From assembly GCF_007558815.1 (NCBI RefSeq), contig NZ_VLTJ01000002.1, positions 62,001 to 126,000 on the forward strand: DNA of 64,000 nt, read 5' to 3'. Numbering within the stretch: the stretch's first letter is position 1; every line of letters starts with the position of its first letter. Positions 8,114 through 16,160 of this stretch are shown here, piece after piece. Both the position numbers and the translations under genes were made by a program. Below the pieces are notes generated by a model, which made no database searches, was not told where the DNA came from, and saw only the letters and a program-made list of their open reading frames with translations. The stretch comes from Verticiella sediminum (GTDB taxonomy: Bacteria > Pseudomonadota > Gammaproteobacteria > Burkholderiales > Burkholderiaceae_B).

Positions 8114-9727
8114 ATGACGAATCCCTATCTCACGCTGAAAGGCGTTTCCTATGTCCTGTCGGACGGCAGGACGCTGTTCTCCGATCTGAACGAAACCTTC
8201 GACCAGCGCCCCACCGGGCTGGTCGGACGCAATGGCGCAGGCAAGACCGTTCTGGCCCGCATGCTGGCCGGGCAGATACAGCCCACCACCGGACGCTGTC
8301 TGCGCGCCGGCAGCGTGCGTTACCTCGCACAGCAGGTGTCTCCTCCGGAAGGTTCCACCGTGGCCGATCTAGCGGGCATGCGGCACACGCTGGACGCACT
8401 CGCGCGCATAGAGGCCGGCAGCAGTGCGCCCGAGGATTTCGATGCGGTGGGCGATGACTGGGACATTCGCCAGCGGCTTCGGCAAGCGCTCGAGCGCAAT
8501 GGCCTGGACCCTCTCGATGCCACGACGCCGGCGGATACGCTCAGTGGTGGCGAGGCCATGCGTGTCGCCCTGATCGGCGCCATGCTGTCGGATGCGGACT
8601 TCCTGATCCTGGACGAGCCCAGCAACCATCTCGACCGTCCGAACCGACAGGCATTGATCGAACAATTGCACGATTGGCCGCGCGGGCTGCTGGTCGTCAG
8701 CCATGACCGGCAACTGCTGGAAAGCCTGGCGCGCATCGTGGACCTCTCCTCGCTGGGGCTGCGCAGCTATGGCGGCAACTACACGTTCTATGTCCAGAGC
8801 AAGGCGCAGGAGCGGCAAACCGCCCTCCAGCAACTCGAACAGCGCAAGCTCGAGCGCCAGCGCGAGGAGCAGGCCATGCGCGAGCAACGCGAGCGCCAGG
8901 AGCGAAGGCTGGCCCGAGGCAGCCGGCATGGGAAGGAAGCCAACCAGGCAAAGATCCTGCTCGATCGCCAGAAAGAGCGCAGCGAAGCTTCGGCAGGCAA
9001 GCTGCGCCAGCAGCACGCCTTGGCCCAGCAGCAGCTTGCCCAGCGCGTGCGCGAGGCGGCACAGCAGGTGGAGAACGAGGCGCCCATCGTCCTGCACGCG
9101 CTGCCGATCGCGCAGGCGGCACAGCGGCGCGTGGTGGAACTGGACGAGGTGGAACTGCCTTTCGTCACGGGAGCCACCCGCCGCATCAGCCTGACGCTGA
9201 GTGGCCGGCAGCGCGTGGGCGTGATCGGCCCGAACGGCTGCGGCAAATCCACCTTGCTCAAGGTACTGGCCGGGCAGCTCGGCCCCCTGGCCGGGACCTG
9301 CAAGGTCACGCCCGGGAGCGTCTATCTCGACCAGCGGCTGGCCAGCCTGGACCCGAGCCTGACAGCGCTCGATCAACTGCGGGCGGCCAACCAGACGGCG
9401 ACCGAAGGCAAACGGCGCATGCGGCTTGCGCAGCTCGGCCTGGACGCGCAGAAGATCGTGGCAGCCAGCGGATCGCTCAGCGGTGGCGAGCACCTGAAGG
9501 CGGCGCTGGCACGCGTGCTCTATGCCGATCCGCCCCCACAACTGCTATTGCTGGATGAACCGAGCAACCACCTCGACCTTCCCTCCGCCCAGGCGCTGGA
9601 AGCCATGCTGCGCAGCTATCGGGGCGCCTTGATCGTGGTTTCGCACGACGATGCGTTCATGGACAACCTCGATCTGACCGACCGCCTGCTGGCGAACGAG
9701 AACGGCTGGCTATTGGAACCATGGTGA
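8114..9727 (+). CDS. ABC-F family ATP-binding protein
   Basis: A 537-residue cytoplasmic protein with two ABC ATPase domains and no membrane segments. Domain 1 has Walker A GRNGAGKT (near residues 38-45), signature LSGGEAMR and Walker B LILDEPSNHLD. Domain 2 has GPNGCGKST, LSGGEHLK and LLLLDEPSNHLD. The inter-domain linker (about 230-320) is a long charged Gln/Arg/Glu-rich coiled coil. ABC-F proteins act on ribosomes (translation factors or target protection against antibiotics). Which role applies here is not decidable from sequence. The gene stands alone between CRISPR array 2 and a Bug-CoA-transferase operon. Confidence 0.9.
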   Translation: MTNPYLTLKGVSYVLSDGRTLFSDLNETFDQRPTGLVGRNGAGKTVLARMLAGQIQPTTGRCLRAGSVRYLAQQVSPPEGSTVADLAGMRHTLDALARIEAGSSAPEDFDAVGDDWDIRQRLRQALERNGLDPLDATTPADTLSGGEAMRVALIGAMLSDADFLILDEPSNHLDRPNRQALIEQLHDWPRGLLVVSHDRQLLESLARIVDLSSLGLRSYGGNYTFYVQSKAQERQTALQQLEQRKLERQREEQAMREQRERQERRLARGSRHGKEANQAKILLDRQKERSEASAGKLRQQHALAQQQLAQRVREAAQQVENEAPIVLHALPIAQAAQRRVVELDEVELPFVTGATRRISLTLSGRQRVGVIGPNGCGKSTLLKVLAGQLGPLAGTCKVTPGSVYLDQRLASLDPSLTALDQLRAANQTATEGKRRMRLAQLGLDAQKIVAASGSLSGGEHLKAALARVLYADPPPQLLLLDEPSNHLDLPSAQALEAMLRSYRGALIVVSHDDAFMDNLDLTDRLLANENGWLLEPW

Positions 9728-9750
9728 TCTCATTGCCATGGCCTACCCAC

Positions 9751-9801
9751 AACGTTCAATATATTAGAACGTTTGACAAACTATTTGAACGACTATTTAA
9801 T
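9751..9801 (+). promoter_or_regulatory. Promoter with inverted-repeat operator upstream of Bug gene
   Basis: Inverted arms AACGTTC (9751-9757) and GAACGTT (9767-9773) with a 9-bp centre run into a -35-like TTGACA (9773-9778). A 17-bp spacer and a -10-like TTTAAT (9796-9801) follow. CTATTTGAAC at 9781-9790 recurs at 18512-18521, and the AACGTTC arm recurs at 18560, upstream of another CoA-transferase operon. This suggests one shared regulator, possibly the IclR protein at 17671. Confidence 0.55.
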
Positions 9802-9871
9802 GCAGAAGACCCTTTGAACCCAAGGGCAGATGCAACGCAGCGCATTCGATAACTCAAATGAGGAGACAAAC

Positions 9872-10858
9872 ATGCGCAATGCAGGACTGGCCAACCTACT
9901 CAAAGTCTCTGCGCTCTTGCTCTGCGCCGCGTCCTTGCTCGGCGCGCCCGCCCGGGCGGAGGATTGGCCGACACACGCAGTGCGCATCATCGTCCCCTAT
10001 CCACCCGGCGGCAATGCCGATGGCTTGGCCAGGCTGGTGGGGGACGGGCTGTCGCGCAAGCTGCAGGCGAATTTCGTCGTTGAGAACAGGCCGGGCGGCA
10101 CGGGCATGGTAGGCACCGAGGCCGTCGCCCGCGCCGAACCCGATGGCTACACCTTGCTGTTGGGCACCTATTCCACCTTCGCTACGCTGCCCGTGCTGTC
10201 CAAGATGTCTCCCGAGCCGCTGGATATCATCGACGTGGTGGGCGGGGTCGCGGGATATGTCCCTGTGCTTGCGGTGAGCAAGCAGCTCAATGTAGCGACG
10301 CTGGAGGAATTGATCGCGCTCGCGAAGGGCGATCCTGGGAAGCTGACGTTCGGGTCGGTAGGCGTAGGCGCCTCGTCACACATCAATGGCGAGATCCTGC
10401 AACACGCTGCCGGGATCGATATGCTGCATGTGCCCTTCAAAGGGTCGAACCAGAGTGTTACTGCACTGATGGGGGGCCAGATCGACGTCCTGATCGACGG
10501 GGTAACGGTAGCCGCCGCCAAGTCCGGCCGTGTGGTGCCATTGGCTGCGTTCTATAAGAGCCGGCATGAAGAATTGCCCGACGTGCCGACCGCGGAAGAA
10601 GCCGGCGTGCCGGTGCGCCTGCCGACCGGGCCTACGTTCGGCGTGTTTGCGCCCAAAGGCGTCGCGCCCGGCATCATGGCAAAGCTGCAGGACGCCTTGG
10701 AAAGTGTCACCAACGACCCCGAATTTCACACCAAGGCAGTGGCGCTCAGCCTGACCTCGGACTGGACCAACGCCGCGGACTTTCGCCGCGCCCTGGAGGC
10801 GGATCTCGAATTCAATCGCGCCTTCCTGCCCACGATAGGCCTGGGGACGAGCCAATAA
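9872..10858 (+). CDS. Bug-family (TctC-like) periplasmic solute-binding protein
   Basis: A 328-residue receptor. Residues 1-29 form a standard Sec signal peptide (hydrophobic VSALLLCAASLLGAPARA, cleavage near ARA-ED). The mature start EDWPTHAVRIIVPYPPGGNAD and the segments VENRPGGTGMVG and PDGYTLLLG are typical of the family. I chose the ATG at 9872 because AGGAGA lies 7 bp upstream and it gives a normal signal peptide; an in-frame ATG at 9830 would spoil it. The gene is followed by a strong hairpin and then a CaiB-type gene, so it is probably the highly expressed first gene of a two-gene operon. Its ligand is likely a carboxylate but unknown. Confidence 0.9.
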   Translation: MRNAGLANLLKVSALLLCAASLLGAPARAEDWPTHAVRIIVPYPPGGNADGLARLVGDGLSRKLQANFVVENRPGGTGMVGTEAVARAEPDGYTLLLGTYSTFATLPVLSKMSPEPLDIIDVVGGVAGYVPVLAVSKQLNVATLEELIALAKGDPGKLTFGSVGVGASSHINGEILQHAAGIDMLHVPFKGSNQSVTALMGGQIDVLIDGVTVAAAKSGRVVPLAAFYKSRHEELPDVPTAEEAGVPVRLPTGPTFGVFAPKGVAPGIMAKLQDALESVTNDPEFHTKAVALSLTSDWTNAADFRRALEADLEFNRAFLPTIGLGTSQ

Positions 10859-10872
10859 GGCATCGCTTTCGA

Positions 10873-10892
10873 TGCCGGCCAGACGGCCGGCA
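10873..10892 (+). promoter_or_regulatory. Intercistronic hairpin between Bug and CoA-transferase genes
   Basis: A perfect 8-bp stem TGCCGGCC / GGCCGGCA with an AGAC loop and no T-run. Such hairpins between a binding-protein gene and its downstream gene usually protect the upstream mRNA or attenuate read-through. Confidence 0.5.
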
Positions 10893-10914
10893 CGCCACGG
10901 ATCAGGAGACATCG

Positions 10915-12159
10915 ATGAGTATGCCGTTCAGCCAGGTCAAGATTCTCGACTTTACGCGGTACCTTGCAGGGCCGTTCGCGACCTTCCAGTTCGCCGTTCT
11001 GGGTGCGGACGTCATCAAGGTCGAGTCCCTGGAAGGGGATCCAACGCGCAAGACGACGATAGACAGAGCACTGGCCGATGCAAAAATGTCGCCGACGTTC
11101 CTGGCAATGAACCCCAACAAGCGCAGCCTTGCGCTCGACTTGAATTCCCCCGAAGGCGTCTCCATCATTCGCAGCCTGATCAAGGACGTGGACGTCGTCT
11201 GCGAAAACTTCCGCCCCGGCGTCATGAAGCGCCTGGGACTGGGCTACGACGCCTTGAAAGCGCTGAATCCCCGCCTGATCTATTGTTCCATCTCAGGGTT
11301 CGGCCATTCCGGGCCGGAGCAATATACGGCGGCGTTCGACGGCAAGATCCAGGCGATGTCGGGCATGATGGCCATGACGGGAGACCCCGCGGGCGGCCCC
11401 ATGCGCACCGGCTTTGCCGTGTGTGACCTCATTGCCGGAATGACCGGCGCCTTCGCCATCTCAAGCGCGCTGTACGAACGGGAAAACACCGGGCAAGGCG
11501 GCTTTCTCGACGTATCCATGCTCGATTCGGCCTTGGTCTTTCTCGCATCGCAAGTCTGCGAGGCCACGATGGGCGGAGTCAAACATACGCAGATGGGCAA
11601 CCTCTCGGTCAGCCGCAAAGTCACCGCGAACCGATTCAGGACCGGCGACGGAGACATCGTCCTTGCCGTCCTGAACGAAAAACATTTCGCCAAGCTGATG
11701 GTGACATTGGGCATTCCGCAAGCCCTGGACGACCCCCGTTTCACCGACTGGTTCACGCGCACGGAACATGAGCCGGCCCTGCGAGGCATGATCGAAACCG
11801 CGATGGCGCCCCACAACGCGAGCTACTGGGAGCAGACGCTCACGGCAGCCGACATCCCCTGCGGAATGGTCCGCCGGCTGGACGAGATCATCCAGCATCC
11901 GCAACTCGAGCATCGGGCCGTACTGCAAACCGTGAAGACGCCCAAAGGAGAATTTCGAATGGCCGGTGCCGGTTTTCAATGGCAGGACAAGACGCCGACC
12001 CTAGAGACCTGCGCCCCGCTGCTCGGCCAGCATACGGACGAGATCCTGCAGCAGGCAGGCTACAGTGCGGCGCAGATCCGGCAGTTTCGCGACAGGGGCA
12101 CGTTGGGCCCGGCCACTGCCGAGAGCGCTGCGGCAGCCGGTCCGGAAGGCCGGAACTAA
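10915..12159 (+). CDS. CaiB/BaiF family CoA-transferase
   Basis: A 414-residue family III CoA-transferase, which moves CoA between carboxylic acids. It shows the N-terminal VKILDFTRYLAGPFATFQFAV, the ENFRPGVMKRLGLGYD segment and AAFDGKIQAMSG, where Asp142 matches the catalytic aspartate that forms the acyl anhydride. PLLGQHTDEIL near the C-terminus is also typical, so the enzyme looks complete and active. AGGAGA precedes the ATG. It is the second gene after a Bug receptor, consistent with activation of the imported acid. Acceptor and donor are unknown. Confidence 0.87.
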   Translation: MSMPFSQVKILDFTRYLAGPFATFQFAVLGADVIKVESLEGDPTRKTTIDRALADAKMSPTFLAMNPNKRSLALDLNSPEGVSIIRSLIKDVDVVCENFRPGVMKRLGLGYDALKALNPRLIYCSISGFGHSGPEQYTAAFDGKIQAMSGMMAMTGDPAGGPMRTGFAVCDLIAGMTGAFAISSALYERENTGQGGFLDVSMLDSALVFLASQVCEATMGGVKHTQMGNLSVSRKVTANRFRTGDGDIVLAVLNEKHFAKLMVTLGIPQALDDPRFTDWFTRTEHEPALRGMIETAMAPHNASYWEQTLTAADIPCGMVRRLDEIIQHPQLEHRAVLQTVKTPKGEFRMAGAGFQWQDKTPTLETCAPLLGQHTDEILQQAGYSAAQIRQFRDRGTLGPATAESAAAAGPEGRN

Positions 12160-12238
12160 AGAGCCGGACAGAGAATCGGCAAACTTCCGATTGTAGGTGC
12201 AAGCGCGACAGGGCCAGGCACTCGGTAGACGTGTTTTT

Positions 12239-12258
12239 CGTGGCCTCTTGATGCCACG
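12239..12258. terminator. Possible bidirectional terminator
   Basis: A stem CGTGGC / GCCACG with an 8-nt loop lies between two convergent genes, with a short T-run on its left (GTGTTTTT). It is weak. The rest of 12160-12404 holds nothing recognisable. Confidence 0.3.
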
Positions 12259-12404
12259 ATCTTCTTAGTCCACCGAACGCCATCAGGCTCCGCTCGGTGC
12301 AGCAGGATCGTCAAACGTTGAAGCGGAAGTCCGAATGGCCACCAGCCGGGACTTGCACCCGCAGGAGTGCGCCCATGTTGGCACCACCTGAACTTGCCGT
12401 GACT

Positions 12405-13820
12405 TTACGGGCGGCGATCCGGGCCTACCCACTCTGCCGGACTGGAGCCAAGTACGGGAAATTTCGTACTCCACCCCGGCGACGTTTCAGACAAACGCAG
12501 CACTGGCGCCAAATTCCTGAGGGTGCCGTAGCTTCCGCGGCCTTCCATCATGATTCGGCCCACTTCGTCGTCGGATAGCCCCACCTCCGAACCCGGATGG
12601 TCGAGAAGGCCGTGGCGGTAGACGAACATGCCGGACTGGCATAGCGAAACCTTCACGTGATAGGAGCCCCCCTCCCGCGCGCGTCGAGCCAATGCCAGCA
12701 GTACGCCATACGCTCCGTTGTAGCCGGTTGTGTAGTCGCAGACTGCGGCCGGAGCCAGCTTGGGCCTCGGGCCTGCACTTTCGAGGCAGAGGCCGGTGCA
12801 GGACTGCGCCATCTGCTCCCATCCACGGCGGTCGGAGAACGGGCCGCCATCACCGTAGCAACTGATGGACACATAGACAATTCCGGGGCGCTCTTTCGCC
12901 AGCTCTTCCGGTCCGAGGCCATATTTGACAAGAGCGCCAGGCCGGTACCCTTGGCTGAACACATCCGCGTCGCGCACCAGGCCTTTCAATGTGGAGAGAT
13001 CGTCGACCTTCCTGACATCCAGATAAGTGCTGCGTTTGCCGTGGCTGGTGTCCACCACATGTTCAAGCACTTGGGGGAGGTCGGAGGCGGTGACCATGAG
13101 CACATCCGCACCGTGCTCGGCCAGCGTACGCGAGGTGATCGGCCCGGCGAGAATGCGAGTCAGGTCAAGTGCCCTTATGCCTGATAGGGGCCTCGGCCCT
13201 TCAGGAAACGGGACAGGGTCGGATTCGCCGATTTTTGTGATTTCGACCACGGGTTTGCCGGCCAGTGCGCGCCCCTGCGGATGCTCCAGCCATTCGGCAT
13301 TGGAGCGAACGACCGCGCCACAGGCAGCGGCGGCCGCAATGGCTTGCTCCAGGTCATCCGAATCCCACTTCGCGATGGCGCTGGCAACGGCTTCGGCGGT
13401 GGACTCGCAACCCAATACCCCGATCACGCGATCGTGCAGATGCTGCAGATTGAATTGAGGATAAAACCATCGCCCGTCCTTGCACTGCCAAGGCTGGGAC
13501 AACGTTCTCATATGTCTCATGGCCGGCGTCATGAACGGATCTTTTGTCCAACTGCCGTCCGCTTCGGCTTTGCGCATCAGTCGAGTGCTCAGGCAGGCTG
13601 CGGCTGCGTGGCGTACGTCGATCGATATCTGTTGGCGCCTGCCCGTCCGGAGCTCATGAATATCCGTGACTGCAATCCCGATGCCCGCCAGTACGTCGGC
13701 TGCCGCTTCCCCGATCTTGATGCGTGTCGGCAGGACAGGGTCTTGTCCCTTGATTGTGATCTCGTCCGCGGGTAATTCACGACCACGGATGCGCATGAGT
13801 TCTTCCAGGTAAGGGTTCAT
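12405..13820 (-). CDS. CaiB/BaiF-related protein with apparently permuted domain order
   Basis: A 471-residue protein. Residues 212-402 carry the normal N-terminal CaiB part (LSGIRALDLTRILAGPI, DVFSQGYRPGALVKYGLGPE, GIVYVSISCYGDGGPF). Residues 36-209 instead resemble the later part of CaiB proteins (LRTGRRQQISIDV, CKDGRWFYPQFN, AEWLEHPQGRAL). The motif of the form R-x-G-x(4)-V-x-V thus occurs both near residue 60 and near 385, as if the chain were circularly permuted. At the catalytic Asp position I read RGWEQMAQ, so Glu335 may replace Asp. The start at 13820 follows AAGGAG. A paralogue of the same layout is at 16161. CoA-transferase activity is inference. Confidence 0.75.
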   Translation of the reverse strand: MNPYLEELMRIRGRELPADEITIKGQDPVLPTRIKIGEAAADVLAGIGIAVTDIHELRTGRRQQISIDVRHAAAACLSTRLMRKAEADGSWTKDPFMTPAMRHMRTLSQPWQCKDGRWFYPQFNLQHLHDRVIGVLGCESTAEAVASAIAKWDSDDLEQAIAAAAACGAVVRSNAEWLEHPQGRALAGKPVVEITKIGESDPVPFPEGPRPLSGIRALDLTRILAGPITSRTLAEHGADVLMVTASDLPQVLEHVVDTSHGKRSTYLDVRKVDDLSTLKGLVRDADVFSQGYRPGALVKYGLGPEELAKERPGIVYVSISCYGDGGPFSDRRGWEQMAQSCTGLCLESAGPRPKLAPAAVCDYTTGYNGAYGVLLALARRAREGGSYHVKVSLCQSGMFVYRHGLLDHPGSEVGLSDDEVGRIMMEGRGSYGTLRNLAPVLRLSETSPGWSTKFPVLGSSPAEWVGPDRRP

Positions 13821-14051
13821 GGCGGTTCTCCTTATCGACGCATTTGGACTTAGCCCATTATTGCGTCGAACCTTTGACACGCTCGATGTCTGAACCGCGA
13901 ATGCCACGTTATGGAACGATTTCGTGCCCTTGCCCGTAGCCAGCGGAAGTTCTGCAAGCCATCATTGCGACCCAAGGACGGCGTGAACGGCCGAAGAACA
14001 TGTGTTGTTCGCGTCAGCCGCTGTCCCCGCGGACTTGAGCGTCCCGTCAGT

Positions 14052-14067
14052 GTAGGGATTTCCCTAC
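14052..14067 (+). promoter_or_regulatory. Perfect palindrome upstream of Ldh2 gene
   Basis: GTAGGGATTTCCCTAC, 7-bp arms around a TT centre, ending 20 bp before the ATG at 14088. It lies in the 267-bp gap between the divergent genes at 13820 and 14088. It looks like a dimeric regulator site; the regulator is unknown. Confidence 0.5.
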
Positions 14068-14087
14068 TTCCACGACATGAGACAGAT

Positions 14088-15125
14088 ATGACGACCAATC
14101 TACTAGACCCCCAGTCCACATCGCTGCTGGACAAGGATGGGCCAGATACCGTGCGCATGAGCATTCCCGACGCAGAAGCGGTGGGAATGAAAGCGCTTCG
14201 TGCTCTCGGCTTCTCCGAAGAGGACGCCAAAATTACCGTTGACCAGCTTATCGACAATGCGCTGTGCGGATACCGCTTCACCAGCTTGCCGCGCATTCTC
14301 GCCATCGCGGAAAACAAGCGGATCGAGCATCGCGCGCCAGTGAAGATTGTGCACGAGACACCGTTGTCCGCCTTGATGGATGGCGGTAATAACGTTGGTT
14401 ACGTTTCGGTTTATCACGCTGCCCAGTTGGCTATCAAGAAGGCCAAGGCATCGGGCTTTGCGATCGTCGGGGTGAACAATAGCTACTTCAGCGGCCGCAA
14501 CGCGTATTACACCGAACTGGTCGTGAAGGAAGGCTTTGTTTGTGTCCATGTCGCGAGCGCCATGCCTCGCGTGGTTCCTCCGGGTGGTGCCCAGGTGGCG
14601 CTGGGAACGAATCCAATGTGCCTGGGGTTTCCCACGACCAAGGACCCGCTGATCATCGACATCGGGACTGCCTCGATGATGTGGGGTGATGTGGGCCTTC
14701 ATGCCCATCTGGGTTTACCGCTGCCGGAGGGTATCGGCGTCGATGCAAACGGAAAGCCTTCTACCGACGCTGCCGCAGTCCTCGAAGGGGGTGTCGTTCC
14801 GTTTGGCGGCCACAAGGGTTACGGCTTGTCGCTGGCTGTGCAGGCGCTCGGACTGTTGGCTGGATCCTCGCTGCCTCGCAACATGCCGGCAGACTACGGA
14901 TTTGTCTTCCTGGTGATTGATCCGCGCACGCTGCAGCCGGGGGGTGAGTTCGAGGCGCAGGCCACAGACCTCATCAACCACCTCAAGTCGGTCAGGCGTC
15001 AGCCTGGTGTGGACGAAATCCGTGTCCCGTCCGAGCGTGCATTTCGCGAGCGGCGCCAGCGTCTGACTCAGGGGCTGGTGTTTGACAAGAAAGTCATCGA
15101 TTCGCTTGAGGCTCTCAGCCAGTAA
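14088..15125 (+). CDS. Ldh2-family (malate/L-lactate type) NAD(P)-dependent dehydrogenase
   Basis: A 345-residue member of the MDH2/Ldh2 family, which oxidises 2-hydroxy acids (malate, lactate, sulfolactate, ureidoglycolate and similar). Family features are DGGNNVGYVSVYHA, NNSYFSGRNAYY, GTNPMCLGFPT and the glycine-rich GGHKGYGLSLAVQAL. Length is normal. I chose the ATG at 14088, preceded by GAGACAG; the frame is open 177 bp further upstream, but that would run through the operator palindrome and has no similarity. It heads a plus-strand operon with a Bug receptor and a permuted CaiB-like gene, suggesting metabolism of an imported hydroxy acid. The exact substrate is unknown. Confidence 0.87.
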   Translation: MTTNLLDPQSTSLLDKDGPDTVRMSIPDAEAVGMKALRALGFSEEDAKITVDQLIDNALCGYRFTSLPRILAIAENKRIEHRAPVKIVHETPLSALMDGGNNVGYVSVYHAAQLAIKKAKASGFAIVGVNNSYFSGRNAYYTELVVKEGFVCVHVASAMPRVVPPGGAQVALGTNPMCLGFPTTKDPLIIDIGTASMMWGDVGLHAHLGLPLPEGIGVDANGKPSTDAAAVLEGGVVPFGGHKGYGLSLAVQALGLLAGSSLPRNMPADYGFVFLVIDPRTLQPGGEFEAQATDLINHLKSVRRQPGVDEIRVPSERAFRERRQRLTQGLVFDKKVIDSLEALSQ

Positions 15126-15152
15126 GCAAATCCATTCAGGAGACACATAATT

Positions 15153-16136
15153 ATGAAACCCGCACGTGTTCTGATGTCCATTGCCTCGGTACTGACGGCG
15201 TTTACCCTGACGCCTAGTTTCGCGGCGTCCGATGCGGATTATCCCAATCGCCCCATCACCCTGATTGTTCCATTCTCGGCGGGAGGGCCGGTAGATACCG
15301 AAGCCCGAAACTACTCCGTCAGGCTTGGTGAAATTTTGGGACAGCCCGTCGTCATTGACTACAGGGCGGGAGGCGGTACCTCCATCGGCAGTGACTATGT
15401 TGCCAGGGCGAAGCCCGACGGCTACACGCTACTGGCGAATTCCGGCACATTGACCACGCTGCCGTCTTACTACAAGGGATTGCGTTTCGATATCGAGAAG
15501 GATCTCATACCGGTTTCTCAAATCAGTCGCCGGGCGTCGGTAATCGTGGCTTCTCCCAACGCGCCATTCAAGACGTACCAAGAATATCTGGCCTACACTC
15601 ACGCCAATCCGGGCAAGGTGAACTACGGCACCAATGGCATGGGTGATATCACTCACCTGACCGGCGAATGGATGAATTCCAAGACCAACAGCACGGTGAC
15701 CTATGTTCCGTACAAGGGCGCAGGGTCCATGTTCACGGCATTGCAGGCAAGTCAGATTGACGTCACTTCGGCTGCCGTCCCATTCGCAGCCCCACTGATA
15801 CAGTCGGGGACGCTGCATGCGTTGGCTGTGCTCAGTAGTGAGCGAGCCAAGCTTCTGCCGGACGTTCCAACAGTCGGGGAGTTGGGGATCGAAGGGTTGG
15901 CGCTGGAAAACTGGTTCGGAATCTTCGCGCCGGCGGGTACGCCGGAACCCATCATCCGACGCCTGAACGAGGCGCTGAAGGAAGTTCTGAAGACACCTTC
16001 AGTCAAGGCAGCAATGGATACTCAAGGCGTCACCGCTGTGGGAAGCAGTCCGGAAGAGTTTCGCAAGGTTGTGTCGGAGGACATCGCGCGATGGAAAGAC
16101 ATCGTCCGCAACTCCAGCATCAAATTTGATCAATAA
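15153..16136 (+). CDS. Bug-family (TctC-like) periplasmic solute-binding protein
   Basis: A 327-residue receptor with a clean Sec signal peptide (MKPARVLMSIASVLTAFTL, cleavage near SFA-AS). Family segments are DYPNRPITLIVPFSAGGPVD, DYRAGGGTSIGSDYVARAK and PDGYTLLAN. CAGGAGACA lies upstream of the ATG. It is 27 bp after the Ldh2 gene and 24 bp before the permuted CaiB gene, so the three are co-transcribed. No membrane transporter partner is present. Confidence 0.9.
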   Translation: MKPARVLMSIASVLTAFTLTPSFAASDADYPNRPITLIVPFSAGGPVDTEARNYSVRLGEILGQPVVIDYRAGGGTSIGSDYVARAKPDGYTLLANSGTLTTLPSYYKGLRFDIEKDLIPVSQISRRASVIVASPNAPFKTYQEYLAYTHANPGKVNYGTNGMGDITHLTGEWMNSKTNSTVTYVPYKGAGSMFTALQASQIDVTSAAVPFAAPLIQSGTLHALAVLSSERAKLLPDVPTVGELGIEGLALENWFGIFAPAGTPEPIIRRLNEALKEVLKTPSVKAAMDTQGVTAVGSSPEEFRKVVSEDIARWKDIVRNSSIKFDQ

Positions 16137-16160
16137 CACTTGAAGTTCGGGTCAAGGTAA

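Noticed and set aside
12283-12474. Short minus-strand frame and tRNA-like text near 12341-12385
   Set aside because: No cloverleaf can be drawn and the peptide has no recognisable domain.
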